Source: Ceriagrion tenellum (taxonomy: Eukaryota; Arthropoda; Insecta; Odonata; Coenagrionidae). From it: a DNA stretch of 64,000 nucleotides. The notes beneath the pieces were generated by a model. It did no database searches. It was not told where the DNA came from and saw only the letters and a list, made by a program, of their open reading frames with translations. The stretch lies in assembly GCA_963169105.1 (NCBI GenBank), contig OY720640.1:114128085-114192084 (forward strand), read 5' to 3'. The translations under genes and the position numbers were made by a program. Of this stretch, positions 11,936-23,682 are shown in pieces; position 1 is the stretch's first letter; each line of letters opens with the position of its first letter.

Positions 11936-14320
11936 TCAAATAGACAGAAATAGACTGTGAAAAATTACGTGATTTAGACTTTTCTTCTAAGTTGAAGGTG
12001 ATTTACTTTCCAAAAACATCCCTTAATATACGTAAAAAGCGAGGAGCAGGAGTATCATTAACGATTCTTTGGAGATTTTAATTGTATAACAGTAACAACC
12101 ATGATTATACATATGGATTGTTGACTCGTCGCCCAAAACTGTTTCCCAGAATTCCGTAAACAAACAACTTTTTGGATTGTGGCGCCGCCTAGAGATGAAA
12201 GACGGCAGTTCAAATATAAATACAGTCAACAGGTCGTAAATAAACATGTCCTACCGGTTTTACTGACCAGTAATCATTATGCAGTGGATAAAAATGTAGT
12301 ACCATACAGGGGATGTAATCACGCACTTTTTGAATATTGTCCGGTCGACAGATACATTTAATTTCTCTCCAATACGCAATACTTATATTATTACATGAAA
12401 AGAGCGACTAAATCGAGATAATTCAATCAGAGTTCCGAAAAATTTGTAATATCATTATAAAAACTATTTCTATTGAAAATAGAGCATGAAATGGGAGATC
12501 TGCCACTCTCAAATACGTCTATATGATTATTGCACATTTGTACGGGCCTCTTGAAATCCCGTGTTCATTCCAAATGTACCAAAATGATTTCGGGACAAGA
12601 TTGAAACAATCCTTGGAGCTCCATGTATTTTCATGAAATTCTATGTTCAACCCAGCAGTCCTAATATGATCCAGGGACATGTGGTAGCTTCATGAGTAGA
12701 CATTTTTCTAAGTAGCGCCAAGGACAGAGCGAACTAAATGTTGAAATTTAGGAAATACGTTGCCTAGACAATGATTTTAATATTTAAATCCTTCATGTAC
12801 ATTCATAGTTTCAACTATCCTTGCAGAGGGTATAAGTTTGATTCCAAAATATTGAGACATTTTATGCCGGCAGACTAATTTGACGCCGCACGATTATAAC
12901 GAGTAAAGTTCCATTTTTTAGAGTCCTTATTAACTGATTATCCTCTAATTAGCATCCAAGTAAACTGATTTTCTGGCGTAATATCTCGCTACTATTTATA
13001 CGGAGTTAGTAAAGACCATGTGGAGGAAATCTAAATGTAATTATTATTTTACATTCAATTCACAGCCAATCAAATCCAACAATAATGCTGACTAGCTGAC
13101 CCGTGCGAATATTTCGCACAGTATGCAGCTTCTTCCTGTTTCTTCCTTCTTTCTTCCTGTTCTTCTATCTGTTTCTTCCCATTGGCAATTATATGTTATT
13201 TATGTTTTTGTTAAAGATACATAACGTAAGCATAAACGGTCACCCTGATTGCACGTAAAATGTAAATAATCTAACTAAACGTGTGTGTTAATAGATGGCG
13301 CCTCCTACAGTCTTTTAAGCACGTAACCATAGCCAACATATTAGTTGATTATCGCCAACCCTTCGTCTGTGTTCAGTGGCAGGTTCAAGAGGTCTGCCCC
13401 GTCCTCTTGGCCTGCCTCGAGGCCTGCCTCGTGAAGTTGTGCCTCTTTCCATTGTATAGTTCTATAACATTGAACGGGATGTATGCATGAACAGGTTATG
13501 TTCATAAATGTTTACAAACTATTTTTGTAAGCGAATATCATATGAATATGAAATCAAAAAGTTTTAATTGCATTGACTTACCAGATGCCCATTCACCCAT
13601 GTACAATCACTATGTGCATTTCGTACTATTTTCATTTTAAACCTTTTTTTGAAGTTTAGAATTTAAAAAAATGTGTGGAGTCGATATACCTCGAGCGAGT
13701 AATCGACATGGAAAATCGAAACTTTTAAGTCAAATTAATGGGTAAATAGTGAAATTTGAGATTGAGATTGTATTTTTCGTCAGAAGTCGGTGATTCAACG
13801 TTTGAAAATGATACCTCATTTATCACTGTAGGTGCAGTATTAACGGAGCATATACGGAATGACAGAAAAAGACCTTTCTGTAATAATATATACGATTTTT
13901 CATTGGATGATACGCCTTGTTAATTTTTAGCAGGAGAGGGTTGTTCATTGGAAGTTGCAACGCATCCGATGGGTTAATAAGGACAAAGATTCTTAAGTCC
14001 TTCATATAATAATGACCTTGGCGGTGTTTACTCCTTCCTAATCCGACGTGTATGATTTTTATGTAGCTTTGGAACCAGTGCTACTCTTCATTTTCGCTCT
14101 CAATCAACTTACAATATCCTTTTCAGGTTAACATGTGGAGAGCAGAATTAAATATCTCCGAATATCAAGTCAGGGTAAAACACGTGTTCTCGAGGCTCGG
14201 GTGAAAAAACACCCTTGATTTGTTATCCTCTTTCATTTGGAACATTTTTGTCATGTCATAACCACTACAAATGTAGTTTACGGGTACTATTTTGGTCTCG
14301 GGATCATTTTACTAATGAAA
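11936..14320. other. AT-rich non-coding DNA
   Basis: Nothing recognised beyond short frames. A CTTCCTGTTTCTTCC-type pyrimidine patch lies near 13.13-13.18 kb. Confidence 0.4.
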
Positions 14321-14378
14321 GCAAAATACCCGCTGTGTGTCCTGAACGGTGAAATATTGTCGTTGCAACGTCGGCCAG
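14321..14378. repeat. direct repeat, copy 1
   Basis: Begins AAAATACCCGCTGTG and stays similar for about 58 nt to 15409-15466, which lies just beyond the CpG-rich exon candidate. The pair brackets about 1 kb. Confidence 0.55.
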
Positions 14379-15119
14379 TTTGGTTAAGGAGACGAAGGAA
14401 TCCCAGGATAAATGACAATCAGGCAAACGGTTGAACGGGGTTTATTGTATATCCAAAATGGTTCACATCTCGTTAGCAACTACCGCGTGTCCTCTAATTC
14501 TACCTTGTTCGGCGTTCCCTCGTGATTCCTCCCAGAGCGCTTCCATTGGTCCACGATGTCGTCAGTTACATCGCGCGTCTAGGTACAAGTTTCATTGCTG
14601 ACTTTATGGTTTGGGTTGAGATATATGCATGGAAAAGTAGATAGGAGTAGACAGGGGGTGGGAAGAAAGGAATGCCAGCTCAGGGGTAAGGCAACTTAGT
14701 CAAGACGAAGAGGATTGTTTTTCTGTCCATGCACTCCAGCATACAAATTTTTCCGTTCATGATGCAACATTTACCATAAAACACATACTTTTGATCGACA
14801 ACAGTTATTATACTGGCAATGTTTACAGCGAGAACATGAAGTGATCGTGCATAAATGAAATACAGCATTTATTTATGTCATATTCATTAAAACGCTAATT
14901 CCTGCTCCTCCAATTTGCACCCATGCAAGGTTCACAGTGATACGTCCATTTTCTGAATTACTTGTTAAGTCAAAATTACGTGCGACTACTCGCGATCATG
15001 TGCAGAAAAGGACTCAATAAAAGCTAAAGATACGAACCAATGAATTAAACAGCAAATAACAACAACGGAAGTGACACACAATACAAATAAATTCCCAGGT
15101 GGCTTACCTTTCTTTGGTC

Positions 15120-15414
15120 TATTATCCATGTCAAAAGTAGCGGTACCGCACGTTGGCTCACAAATTTCATTGGCTGAAAACGGTGACGCCACCATTTTCT
15201 TCGGCTTTCTTCGGCAAGTCACTGCGTCGCTTCGGGAAGTCTTCGGAATCGAATTCGAGCGAGTTGAAAGTGCTTCCGCGGTCGCATGGATGCGCACTTT
15301 CGGCAATACTTCGGATAGGGGTTCGAATTCCAATTTATTCCCAAATCCGTTTTCGAAACCTGTTTTGAATTTACGTATTAACTTTCCCCTGGTCGGCGAT
15401 CTTGCATAATACAA
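15120..15414 (-). CDS. candidate first coding exon, CpG-rich, unknown protein
   Basis: The minus-strand frame 15414-14986 is open for 142 codons. At about 15105-15115 it meets AAAG|GTAAGC, an excellent splice donor, so the exon would end there and the codons beyond it would be intron. Two overlapping frames on the plus strand are also open, as expected of GC- and CpG-rich sequence: I count roughly two dozen CpGs in 300 bp against a CpG-poor background. An internal ATG with G at -3 and +4 begins MDNRPKK just before the donor and may be the true start, leaving the rest as 5' UTR. No domain is recognised. It could be a promoter-proximal first exon or merely a CpG-rich patch. Confidence 0.3.
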
Positions 15415-15466
15415 AATACCCGCTGTGGGCCCTGCACGCTGACATAATTGTTGTTATCAAGGTCAG
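15409..15466. repeat. direct repeat, copy 2
   Basis: Second copy of the 58-nt segment at 14321-14378, sharing AAAATACCCGCTGTG, then CCTG, A-CGGTGA-type and TTGTTGTTA-type blocks. Confidence 0.55.
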
Positions 15467-16984
15467 TCGTGAGGGTTACTTGCCCTGGAGAGTTCTCTAA
15501 ATTGCAGTTAGTGTCTATATCAATAGAGAGTATATGTTTTATATAACGAAAGTGAGTATTGGGCGCATGCGTCTGAAAAGGATTCCCAAACAGGTTTTAG
15601 CTCGTAAACCTTTCGGGTGAAGAAATATGTGGAGGCCGAGACTACGATGGTGAAGCTAGGACAAGGAACATGCCAAAACCTGGAAGGCTAGAAGAGGATG
15701 AAAGTGAGGTTATTTATATTAATTTTAATAATAATGTTTTCCACCTTAATATGATCAAAAATTACATAATCACAGGGCAATAATAGTTTTGCTGAAGCAT
15801 ATGGTGACTCCGAAGGCATTTGCCTGTTGTCGGGGGCACTTAAAGACACAGAAGCAATACACATAACAAGATTATCACTAGAGATGTAACAGTCTGAAAA
15901 TTATACAGAAAATATTTTAAATACGGAATTTCCGAAAGGTGGTTACAACGATTTGCTAAAGTGTATGCACAAACGTTTTCGAAGTCAAAAGCCAGAACTT
16001 AACCAGCTTAAGAAAAAGTTAACATGGTTTGTGTCTTCAATTCGTTGTGGCAAAGAATTGACACAGACTAGAGATATGACAGCTTAAAATTATTGCTCGA
16101 ATTTTATTTATAAATATAAGAATTTTGAAAATGCGGTTACAACGATTTGTAGAAATCTGCATTTACTAAATTGTTTGAAGCCAACAGTAACTTACTTCTC
16201 AATTCACTCCCTTAATATAGTGAGGTTCAAATAGTCCCCTCGCGACGTAAAGCTTGAAGTAGATGAGTAAATCTTCCCAGCCCTGATCATCCGTAATGCT
16301 TTCAAATCACGCTCACTACGCAGTGACCTGCAGTTACATTTGTTTAGTATTTTGGAAACCACCGGTAAAATGTGTGTTAGGGAGTTTTGTGAGTGAGTTT
16401 TCGTCATCGTTCGTTACACTGTATCCGACAAATAAAATATAAACTACGCATTAAGATGAATAGGCAGAAATCTGCAGGCATAGGTCACAATTCAAAGTTT
16501 TTAAAACATTCATTGCACTTTATATAAATGATTTTATAGACGTATGAGCATTAATCTATTTCGCAACTTCAGAAGTGCCAAGAAATACAGAAGACAAGCA
16601 AATCTTGCCGTTAGTACCTCATTAAAAATAAGACAAAGAATAACAGCGATAGCCAAATAATAATATGCGCCTTTGCTACCAAAAACCTCATGATTAGGAC
16701 TCATTACTAGCTATCATGTTCTATTCTTCATCCCGAAAAAAAATATCTTTTAAACCTGTGCGTTTTGGAGTCTGTTTTCCAAGTTTATACTCATGATATA
16801 ATCTACCATAGCCCGTCGGCCATCTTAAAATATTTTCTACGTCATCAGAAGTTGAAAGAGCGCCTGTGGCATGAGTTATCACCAGATATAAATTGCGTGG
16901 TCTGTCAATGACGACAGAAAACGAGAATGAAAGCATCCGCTATACTTTGCTGGTTAACGGAGTGAAGCTGGCCCCAGTTTGCAT
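15467..16984. other. AT-rich non-coding DNA
   Basis: No recognisable gene or repeat. Short frames only. Confidence 0.4.
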
Positions 16985-17400
16985 TCGTTAGCGGATGGAA
17001 TTCACCCAAAATCTCCGATCGGATCAATAGATGATATTTGATTGCCTCGCCGGGGATTCCCGGGAAAATGGCGCGTTTTGCAAAACTTGGAGAATCTAAA
17101 TTGCGATCGTTTCCGCGAGGAGGTCCCGCGGAACGATCTGCACTTTCAATAAACAGTCGATTGACCTCCGTTCCAATATGCTGCTAGTTCCCGCCGTTGA
17201 GTGTCCTCCCCGAATGTCAGTCGCGCATTTTCCCGACCGTCCGTTCAGTTGAATGTTCTGGGGCACGATTGACGACGGATAAACAAACATTGCAACGTAG
17301 TTGGACGAAGAATTTCTGTCGAAGCATGAGTCCGCGTTCCCACAAGGCTTGCTTCAAAACAGAGCGACGGGTAGATTTTTCAACGCCACTGCGTGAGTGC
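16985..17400. promoter_or_regulatory. CpG-rich patch with a hairpin
   Basis: CpG density and GC content rise sharply here. At 17105-17138 GATCGTTTCCGCG is followed after a short spacer by CGCGGAACGATC, an inverted repeat with one bulged base. Open frames on both strands across it are what CpG-rich sequence produces. Candidate promoter or enhancer; no TATA or exon can be assigned. Confidence 0.35.
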
Positions 17401-19315
17401 TTCAACTGATGGACTCATGTTCATGCTCTGATGACACCCTCGGGAATCAAAATTGGCAGCCTAGGGCAGTAGGCTTCTCTTGCAATTTGCTCAGAGTTAT
17501 CCAACATGGTATACATTTGGGAATGAAATACCCTTGTCTATATGCGGTGAGATGGGAACACATGAAAAAAGTTTTGGTATTCAGGTTCTATATGGTGTAT
17601 GGGTTGCTTGCGGAGTACAGTAGCATAAAATTAAATAGGGAGCAGTACAATAATGGAATAGAATTTATTTACTTTCATTTAAATTACAATAAATTAAGAA
17701 ATATCATAAAATTTAGCATAGAAATGAAACTCTAGGTGGGCTCCAAGGTTGAAACCTGAACTTAGCCACCAGCAATTTGTATAATGTGCCCTTCATATAA
17801 GCTGCAGTGGCATAATGTAATTGCAAAGTAATCAGAAGTAACCAAAGAAATCAGAAAATTACATTAAGTATAGACATCAAAACGCAGCCTTTAACCATTT
17901 TTAAATTTTCAAGTTGTACTTTGTTTGTTTATGAATAACGGACTTTTAAGAGTGATGAACAAAAAACATAAACAATATTTGAACACATTCAACATTTTCA
18001 TTAAATAAAAGAAACGATCTTAAACATTTTAAAAAGTTTTATAATAATATTCGGAGAAAATGTCGTAAAATTCAAAATATTGTATAATATTTAACATTTA
18101 ATTCACACAAGGAATCAGAAAAAAAGATTCAATATTTTTATGGGATAGCAGCCACTCTTCAACCATTATTAAAAATATTTTACCATATTTGCATATTTTT
18201 ATTTATTTTGGGAATGATTTTAACATTTTAGGTCCCAGGTACAGAAACGATTTTTTATACAAAGTTATTCTTGGTTTGGGTAGTATAAAATCCAAATCAT
18301 ATCTTAAATTATATTGACATTTGCCTTCAAAACCTGGCATATTTCCACTTCTGGCATTAAATATTCGCAGGATCTTATAGATATACAAATTTCTAAGTGG
18401 TAATATTCCAAGTCTTACAAATAATGGATATGAAGGAGCATAATAGTCATTCGACGATTCAACGTCGACGACGATGATAATAATAAATGATACATACAAT
18501 TTTCAATGCATTACAGGTTTTTATGTATAATAATATGACGAAACAATAAGAGTTTTAGCTAAATAAATACTTTATAGTTACACGATATTTTAAATAGGCG
18601 CTACATCCAAACGAACGGGTTTTCATTTCAAAAGGAATTAAAAAAACCTCAAATTGTCTAAAAATTCACTCACCGTATAAAGCACTCTATTCATTTGAGT
18701 AAATTACCAGCTGATTCTTAGATTTGTGGACAATACTCTGACGTCCTAATTTCTGGCATGAAGTTCCGTTTTTCCCCTTATTCGTGATCTGCCATTAGAT
18801 CCCTCTTAAAATTCTCATTGTGTCTTTCTTATCTCATCTAGAAGTCCTCCCCTATATAACCATATCCAATACCTCCTCGCTCGTACTTCTCGCCACCCAG
18901 CTAATACTCTCCATCCATCTCCGCTCACACATCTCAAATGCCTCAAGTCTACTTACATCCTCCCATCCTCCCTACGTACATCCATCCTCATCTGCGTACG
19001 TCATGAGCATTCATTCGACATTTATAAGTCTTGCAAGTTCATAATTAGGCTTTTAGCTTTGCCCTCCATGAAATCAGTCCGTTATGGTGTCATCTTTGAA
19101 CTTTCTACCCGCACCTATCTACCTGCCTTAAGCCTCTTTCCGATCTTGACATTTTTTCCATTTTTCGATCAAGTCAGGGGTTTTTAAACACCCATCCGTT
19201 AATGGAGATGGAAAATTATTGCTCCCAGTTCAATAAAAGTGGTTTTGGGCCGGACACCCCAAATATCAAATTTGGAACAGTTCCCGAGCAATACTTGAAA
19301 CGGCTGTGATATGAT
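17401..19315. other. AT-rich non-coding DNA
   Basis: Long AT-rich stretches (17.6-18.7 kb), then a pyrimidine-rich CTCATC/CCATCC patch at 18.83-19.03 kb. No gene recognised. Confidence 0.4.
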
Positions 19316-19525
19316 CGTTCTGCTTTTTTCTACAATAAGCCAGTCGTATTTTACTGTTTTGCTTTTACCCGTGCATTTAATAAACATGGCTATTATTCAA
19401 TACATATCGGCAGGTTAACATTTCTATCAATAGTAATGGTTTTATGAACCCTATCCCTATCAACAATTAAATTCCCCATCTTGTGCCTCTTCCGAAACGT
19501 GCCGAAACAGCCCGTGTGCCACAAA
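19316..19525 (+). repeat. third copy of the 23.7-25.9 kb arm sequence
   Basis: Matches the right arm of the inverted-repeat structure at 25.29-25.47 kb, sharing AATAAG(C)CAGTCGTA, GGCAGGTTAA, ATTCCCCATCTTG-type and ACAGCCCGTGTG blocks. It is partial and diverged on the far side. Confidence 0.6.
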
Positions 19526-20249
19526 CCCGGTTCCGGTATAATCCGCCATTCCGTGCGGTCAGAGACTTTTAACTTGACCGATTATACACTTGGTCTATAT
19601 ATTTATTTGGTTAATATATCTATTTGTTTGGAAGTAAAAACTATATATTAACCATATAATCATATACTAAATTGAAATATAATGAATACACTGCGTAAAA
19701 AATGGTTCTTTATACATGCCATACCTATTTTTAGACATTTTTTATTATTTATACATTTACGTAAATTGGCATTAAGATAAAATGTTTTTAAATATTAATT
19801 TCGCAAAAAGACAGCGTTTAAATACGTTTAGTATGCTAGTAGACAAACACTCGAGTCTAAAATCACCTCTAATGTTTTTTGTTTGGTTGAATATCATTTG
19901 AGGTTGACGTTTTGAGATAACCTAATATTATTTCAATGCTCGAAATATTTTAAGCCGAATAATGATTTCCCTTCTCATTGTGATGTAAATTTTAACGAGC
20001 TCTCTGGCACGTAGCTCTAGTCTGTAACCTCGTGGTTTGTAATGCATTGTCAGCTTAATCAAAAAAGAAACACTACTTTTAGCCTTGTCCTATGATGAGC
20101 GGTAAAAAAATCAAGACTTTTGAGGAGAGAACGTAATTAATAAAGTCCATTTTCATCGAACAGTCCATCAGCCAACACCATTTGTCAACATTTTCTCAAG
20201 ATTTCAATAAGAGGATGAAAAACAAGAACTGACAAAGGTGAATATGTTT
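19526..20249. other. AT-rich non-coding DNA
   Basis: Nothing recognised between the arm fragment and the LINE. Confidence 0.4.
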
Positions 20250-20339
20250 ACTTAAGCTCCCTAAGGGATGGGTATAGACTTTTTTCTGCTCTTGGATTTT
20301 TAATCGTATGAGATATGAGGAAGATATAGTGGAGCAGGT

Positions 20340-20717
20340 TTGGGAACAGCAAAAGAAGCATTTTTTTCAACTGTCAAAATAAATGTACTAGTAATGACTA
20401 ATGATTCATTACAAGGGGAACTTTACTTTAGCAACCCGGACGCAAGAGATAACTCCAAATCTGTTGCCCCACTAGAGGAAGTTATCGATGCAGTTATCAT
20501 CAGAGAAGACATTTATCAGATTAAAAGCAGCCTAAACTTCTTGTCCGATAAGTATGATCTTTTTGCTGGTAGTATTAAGGAGCTGAAAGACACCGTTAAG
20601 AATATAAATAATACAGTCAGTGACCTTAGTGGTCAGCTTCAGTTGAAGGAGAGACTAATTAATGATAAAGAGTCATCAAACTGGAACAAAAACAGTCAGA
20701 AAAACAATTATAAGTAA
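20340..20717 (+). pseudogene. LINE ORF1 N-terminal part, coiled coil
   Basis: A 125-residue frame containing EDIYQIKSSLNFLSDKYD and heptad-like KELKDTVKNINNTVSDL, consistent with the coiled coil of LINE ORF1 RNA-binding proteins. After the stop at 20717 further ORF1-like pieces continue in other frames, including SLTYFYRQLLRQGKAKAHEL, FKFVWYK and KIFVRKSEK, typical of the RNA-binding C-terminal half. The original protein would have been about 300 residues. It would have bound LINE RNA in a ribonucleoprotein; here it is broken. Confidence 0.6.
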
Positions 20718-21811
20718 TAGGATTCTATACTGATGTTGATGAGTAAGAAGTGTTGACCAAGTGTCATTGGCCTTGTTAACAACATTGATCTTTCTGTTGA
20801 TAAGAATAGCAACTTTGAGCTGTATATCCTCCCTAAATCTAGCATTAAACCGAGTAAAATTGTAGTTGAGTTTACAAAAAAGCAGTGAAACAATATATTC
20901 TTGCTCATAAAAAGAATTTAAACGATGTTAACTTAAGTAAAAAATATCCTTACCCAAATATGGATAAAAATCCTAATAATATACAAAGCCTAACTTATTT
21001 TTATCGGCAGCTCTTGCGGCAAGGCAAGGCTAAAGCACATGAACTAAATTTTAAGTTTGTATGGTATAAAAGTTAGCAAAAAGTATAAAAGTGTAAAGAG
21101 TATAAAAGTGGCAAAATATTCGTTAGGAAGAGTGAAAAGAGGCACTCAAATTGCTAAACTACTAAGTGAGAGAGATCTAAGAAAATTGGAATAATCTATT
21201 GCACTAATAACCATATTCCAAAGGTGAAATAAGAATTTTTATATATCAGTTTGAGAAGCAGTGAGTAGTACAGTGATCAAGGTTGGTTACGAAAAAGATC
21301 TAAAGAATTAGAGGTATCTCTATGTCAGAAAGAAATCAGTGAGAAAAATGGGTCCATTATTGGTAGTTTCTATCCCCCCAAAGTGCGGATCTTATGATAA
21401 CATAGCTAACTTTTGTAGCCAAGTAACATCCTCAAAAGGCTGTCTTATTTACTTACTGAATGTAAGGTCTTTAAAGAAACACTAAGATGAACTTAATGTG
21501 CTGCACAATCAATTCAACAACTTTTGCCGTGACCTTGGCTTTTCCCTAACTGCGGTTAATGTCACATCGTCAGAATCTCTTTAATTTATTTGGATTCACC
21601 TCCTACCATAAGTTAAGGCAAAACCAAAGAGGAGGGGAAATTATGCTCTACCTAAAGTAAAATTTACCTGGTTCGTTGATTGATACTGAAATAAAAGAGT
21701 TTGAACCTCTAATATTGTGAACTAACATTGGCTGTGAAACTGTGTTAATAAAAAACATAGACCATATCACAGAAACAAAAGGGATTAACATTCTCGTGAA
21801 GGTTTCCGCGG

Positions 21812-21995
21812 CGTTGTACATAACTGCTCATTGTTTTCGGGTTTTCCAACCGCATGCGTTGAAATTGGCCGACAACCGTTTCGGTAGCATCCTGCTTCGA
21901 CCCGAAGACGGTAGCAGGATGGCTACCGAAACCGTTGTCTGCCAATGTCAACGCACGCGGTTGGAAAACCCGAAAACAACAAGCAGTAACAACGG
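21812..21995. repeat. foldback insertion within the LINE
   Basis: Imperfect inverted arms of about 85 nt run from roughly 21812-21897 and 21907-21995 with a very short loop. Shared arm blocks include CATTGTTTTCGGGTTTTCC, CAACCGC/TGCGTTG and CCGTTTCGGTAGC. The arm contains the same CATTGTTTTCGGGTT motif as the foldback at 2.47 kb, suggesting one family. LINE-like translation resumes on the right (IFIHTND-type motif), so it seems to have inserted into the LINE. No coding capacity. Confidence 0.7.
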
Positions 21996-22273
21996 GGATT
22001 ATGTAACAGTCTAGAGGCTTTCATTCATTTTCCGGTTGGCATCTTCATCCACACTAATGACAATATACCTGACACCAACTACAGCCGTTCTTCTTCCTAC
22101 CTTTGCAGCCGGATAGTAAGGCAAATGATGAATAACTTAAACGGCTAACTGTTTGAGACTGATAACACTAAAAGACCCAGACTGTATATATCAGCAACTG
22201 CGCGAATAACTGAGTCACATATACACGAAGACTACCGTCCAAAATAGCAAACAATTATAGAGTTAAAACGCAT

Positions 22274-23174
22274 ATGCAACTTTGGATCAATTTTATTATA
22301 TATTTGGTAATACAGAGAAGAGGTACCTTATTTAGAAAGTGTAAATCTAATCCATCAAACGATTTGCATAGACAGAATTACAAAGTACCGAGAAATAATG
22401 TCACTGCCATACTAACAAAATCCAAAATTGACTTCTACAACTCACAGTTAATAAAACATAAAAATAACATCAGAAAAATCTGGCAACTAATTAACAATAT
22501 CAGAAGAGTTCCAAACAGAAAAAATGTTGACGCAAAGTTATTTTAGGAAAGAGTGGAATTTAAACATTGTTTGTGAATCTTTTGCTTCGCAGTTCAACAA
22601 CAATATGAAAAACATACTGCCAAACTGCTCACACCACCTCCTCAGTGATTGTTATGGGTACTAGCCTCTATAAATCTCACTAATGCCAACAACGCCAACT
22701 GACGTACGTAATATTTTAAACAGCATGAAGAAAAAAAGCCCTGGATATGATGGAATTAGATTGATTGACCTCACTTATAGACAGGAATTAACCACAATAA
22801 TATCACAGTGGATAAACATAAATATCGAACAAATAAAGATGCAATCTAATTTAAAACTAGCAACAATTAGGCCAATTCATAAACAAGGCAAAAGGAATGA
22901 TACTAATGACTATTGTCCCATCTCTATTCTTCCCTCACTTGATGTAATCATGGAACGCTATGTTGCCAAGCAGTTGAAAGGTTTTCTTGCTAAATTTAAT
23001 ATCATCATTCGAAACCAGCATGGATATCAACAACAAAAAAGTACTAAAATTCTCCTTGAAGACTTCAGCGAAGTCTTAAAGCGAAGACTTCAGCGATGTC
23101 TTAAATGTCTAAATAGGAACCATTCCTCATTAGCTGTGTTTATTGATTTCCAAGAAGCCTTCGATACAATATAA
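22274..23174 (+). pseudogene. LINE reverse transcriptase fragment
   Basis: Two frames (22274-22546 and 22683-23174) give LINE RT N-terminal and fingers motifs: KIWQLINNI, KKKSPGYDGI, LATIRPIHKQGKRND, YCPISILPSLD, NQHGYQQQKST and finally AVFIDFQEAFDTI, the first catalytic aspartate block. The sequence then stops and turns straight into AT-rich 3' UTR, so the catalytic pair and thumb are missing. A short local duplication (CTTCAGCGAAG unit) lies at 23060-23104. Non-functional. Confidence 0.8.
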
Positions 23175-23682
23175 TTACAAATGTTTTAATTGTGTTTTGT
23201 GAATGTTTGTGTGTTTTAATTACATTTATGGTTTTTTATCGATATTTTTAATGTTTTCTGAGTGATTTATGTTGTGTTTGATTTAATATTTTTTGTACAT
23301 TTGTATACATTTGTTTAATTAAAAAAAAACTTCTGTACTTATTCTAACGTAAATATGATTTGATTTTATGTTTAAATTGTGTTTTTGTGTATAATTATTT
23401 TTTTTATTACATTTTAGGTTTGTATCTATTTTTAATATGTTTTCCGACTGATCAATGTTGTGAATTTGTTTAATTCAAAACAGCACCTGCTGACTAGCCG
23501 TAGGCTTAGCAGGACTTTACCTGAGTTTATATAGTGGATCTTTTGTATATATTTAAGATTTTTGAAATTTAGCGTTGTCAATTCGATTACTCTAAAAAGT
23601 ATCCGCAAACGCATTGTAATATCAATGTAATGCAAATAAAGTTGTATTAATATTTGTAATATTTAAAATAAAAATAAAAAAA

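Larger units (their letters stand above)
20250..23682 (+). mobile_element. degenerate LINE (ORF1, endonuclease, RT) with internal deletion
   Basis: Order on the plus strand is ORF1-like sequence (20340 to about 21330), endonuclease remnants (about 21340-22200, with LNVRSLKKH and DELNVLH-type motifs), RT remnants (22274-23174) and an AT-rich 3' UTR with AAATAAAG near 23634 and a TAAAA-rich tail ending at 23682. Frameshifts and stops break all frames. The RT stops at the first catalytic aspartate block and the second (FADD-type) block is absent, so the catalytic core has been deleted. A foldback sits in the endonuclease region at 21.8-22.0 kb. Jockey-like affiliation is suggested by layout and poly(A)-type tail. 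Confidence 0.75.

Noticed and set aside
16835..16865. TCATCAG with nearby TTTTC as a minus-strand hammerhead
   Set aside because: The segment between the boxes cannot form stem II.
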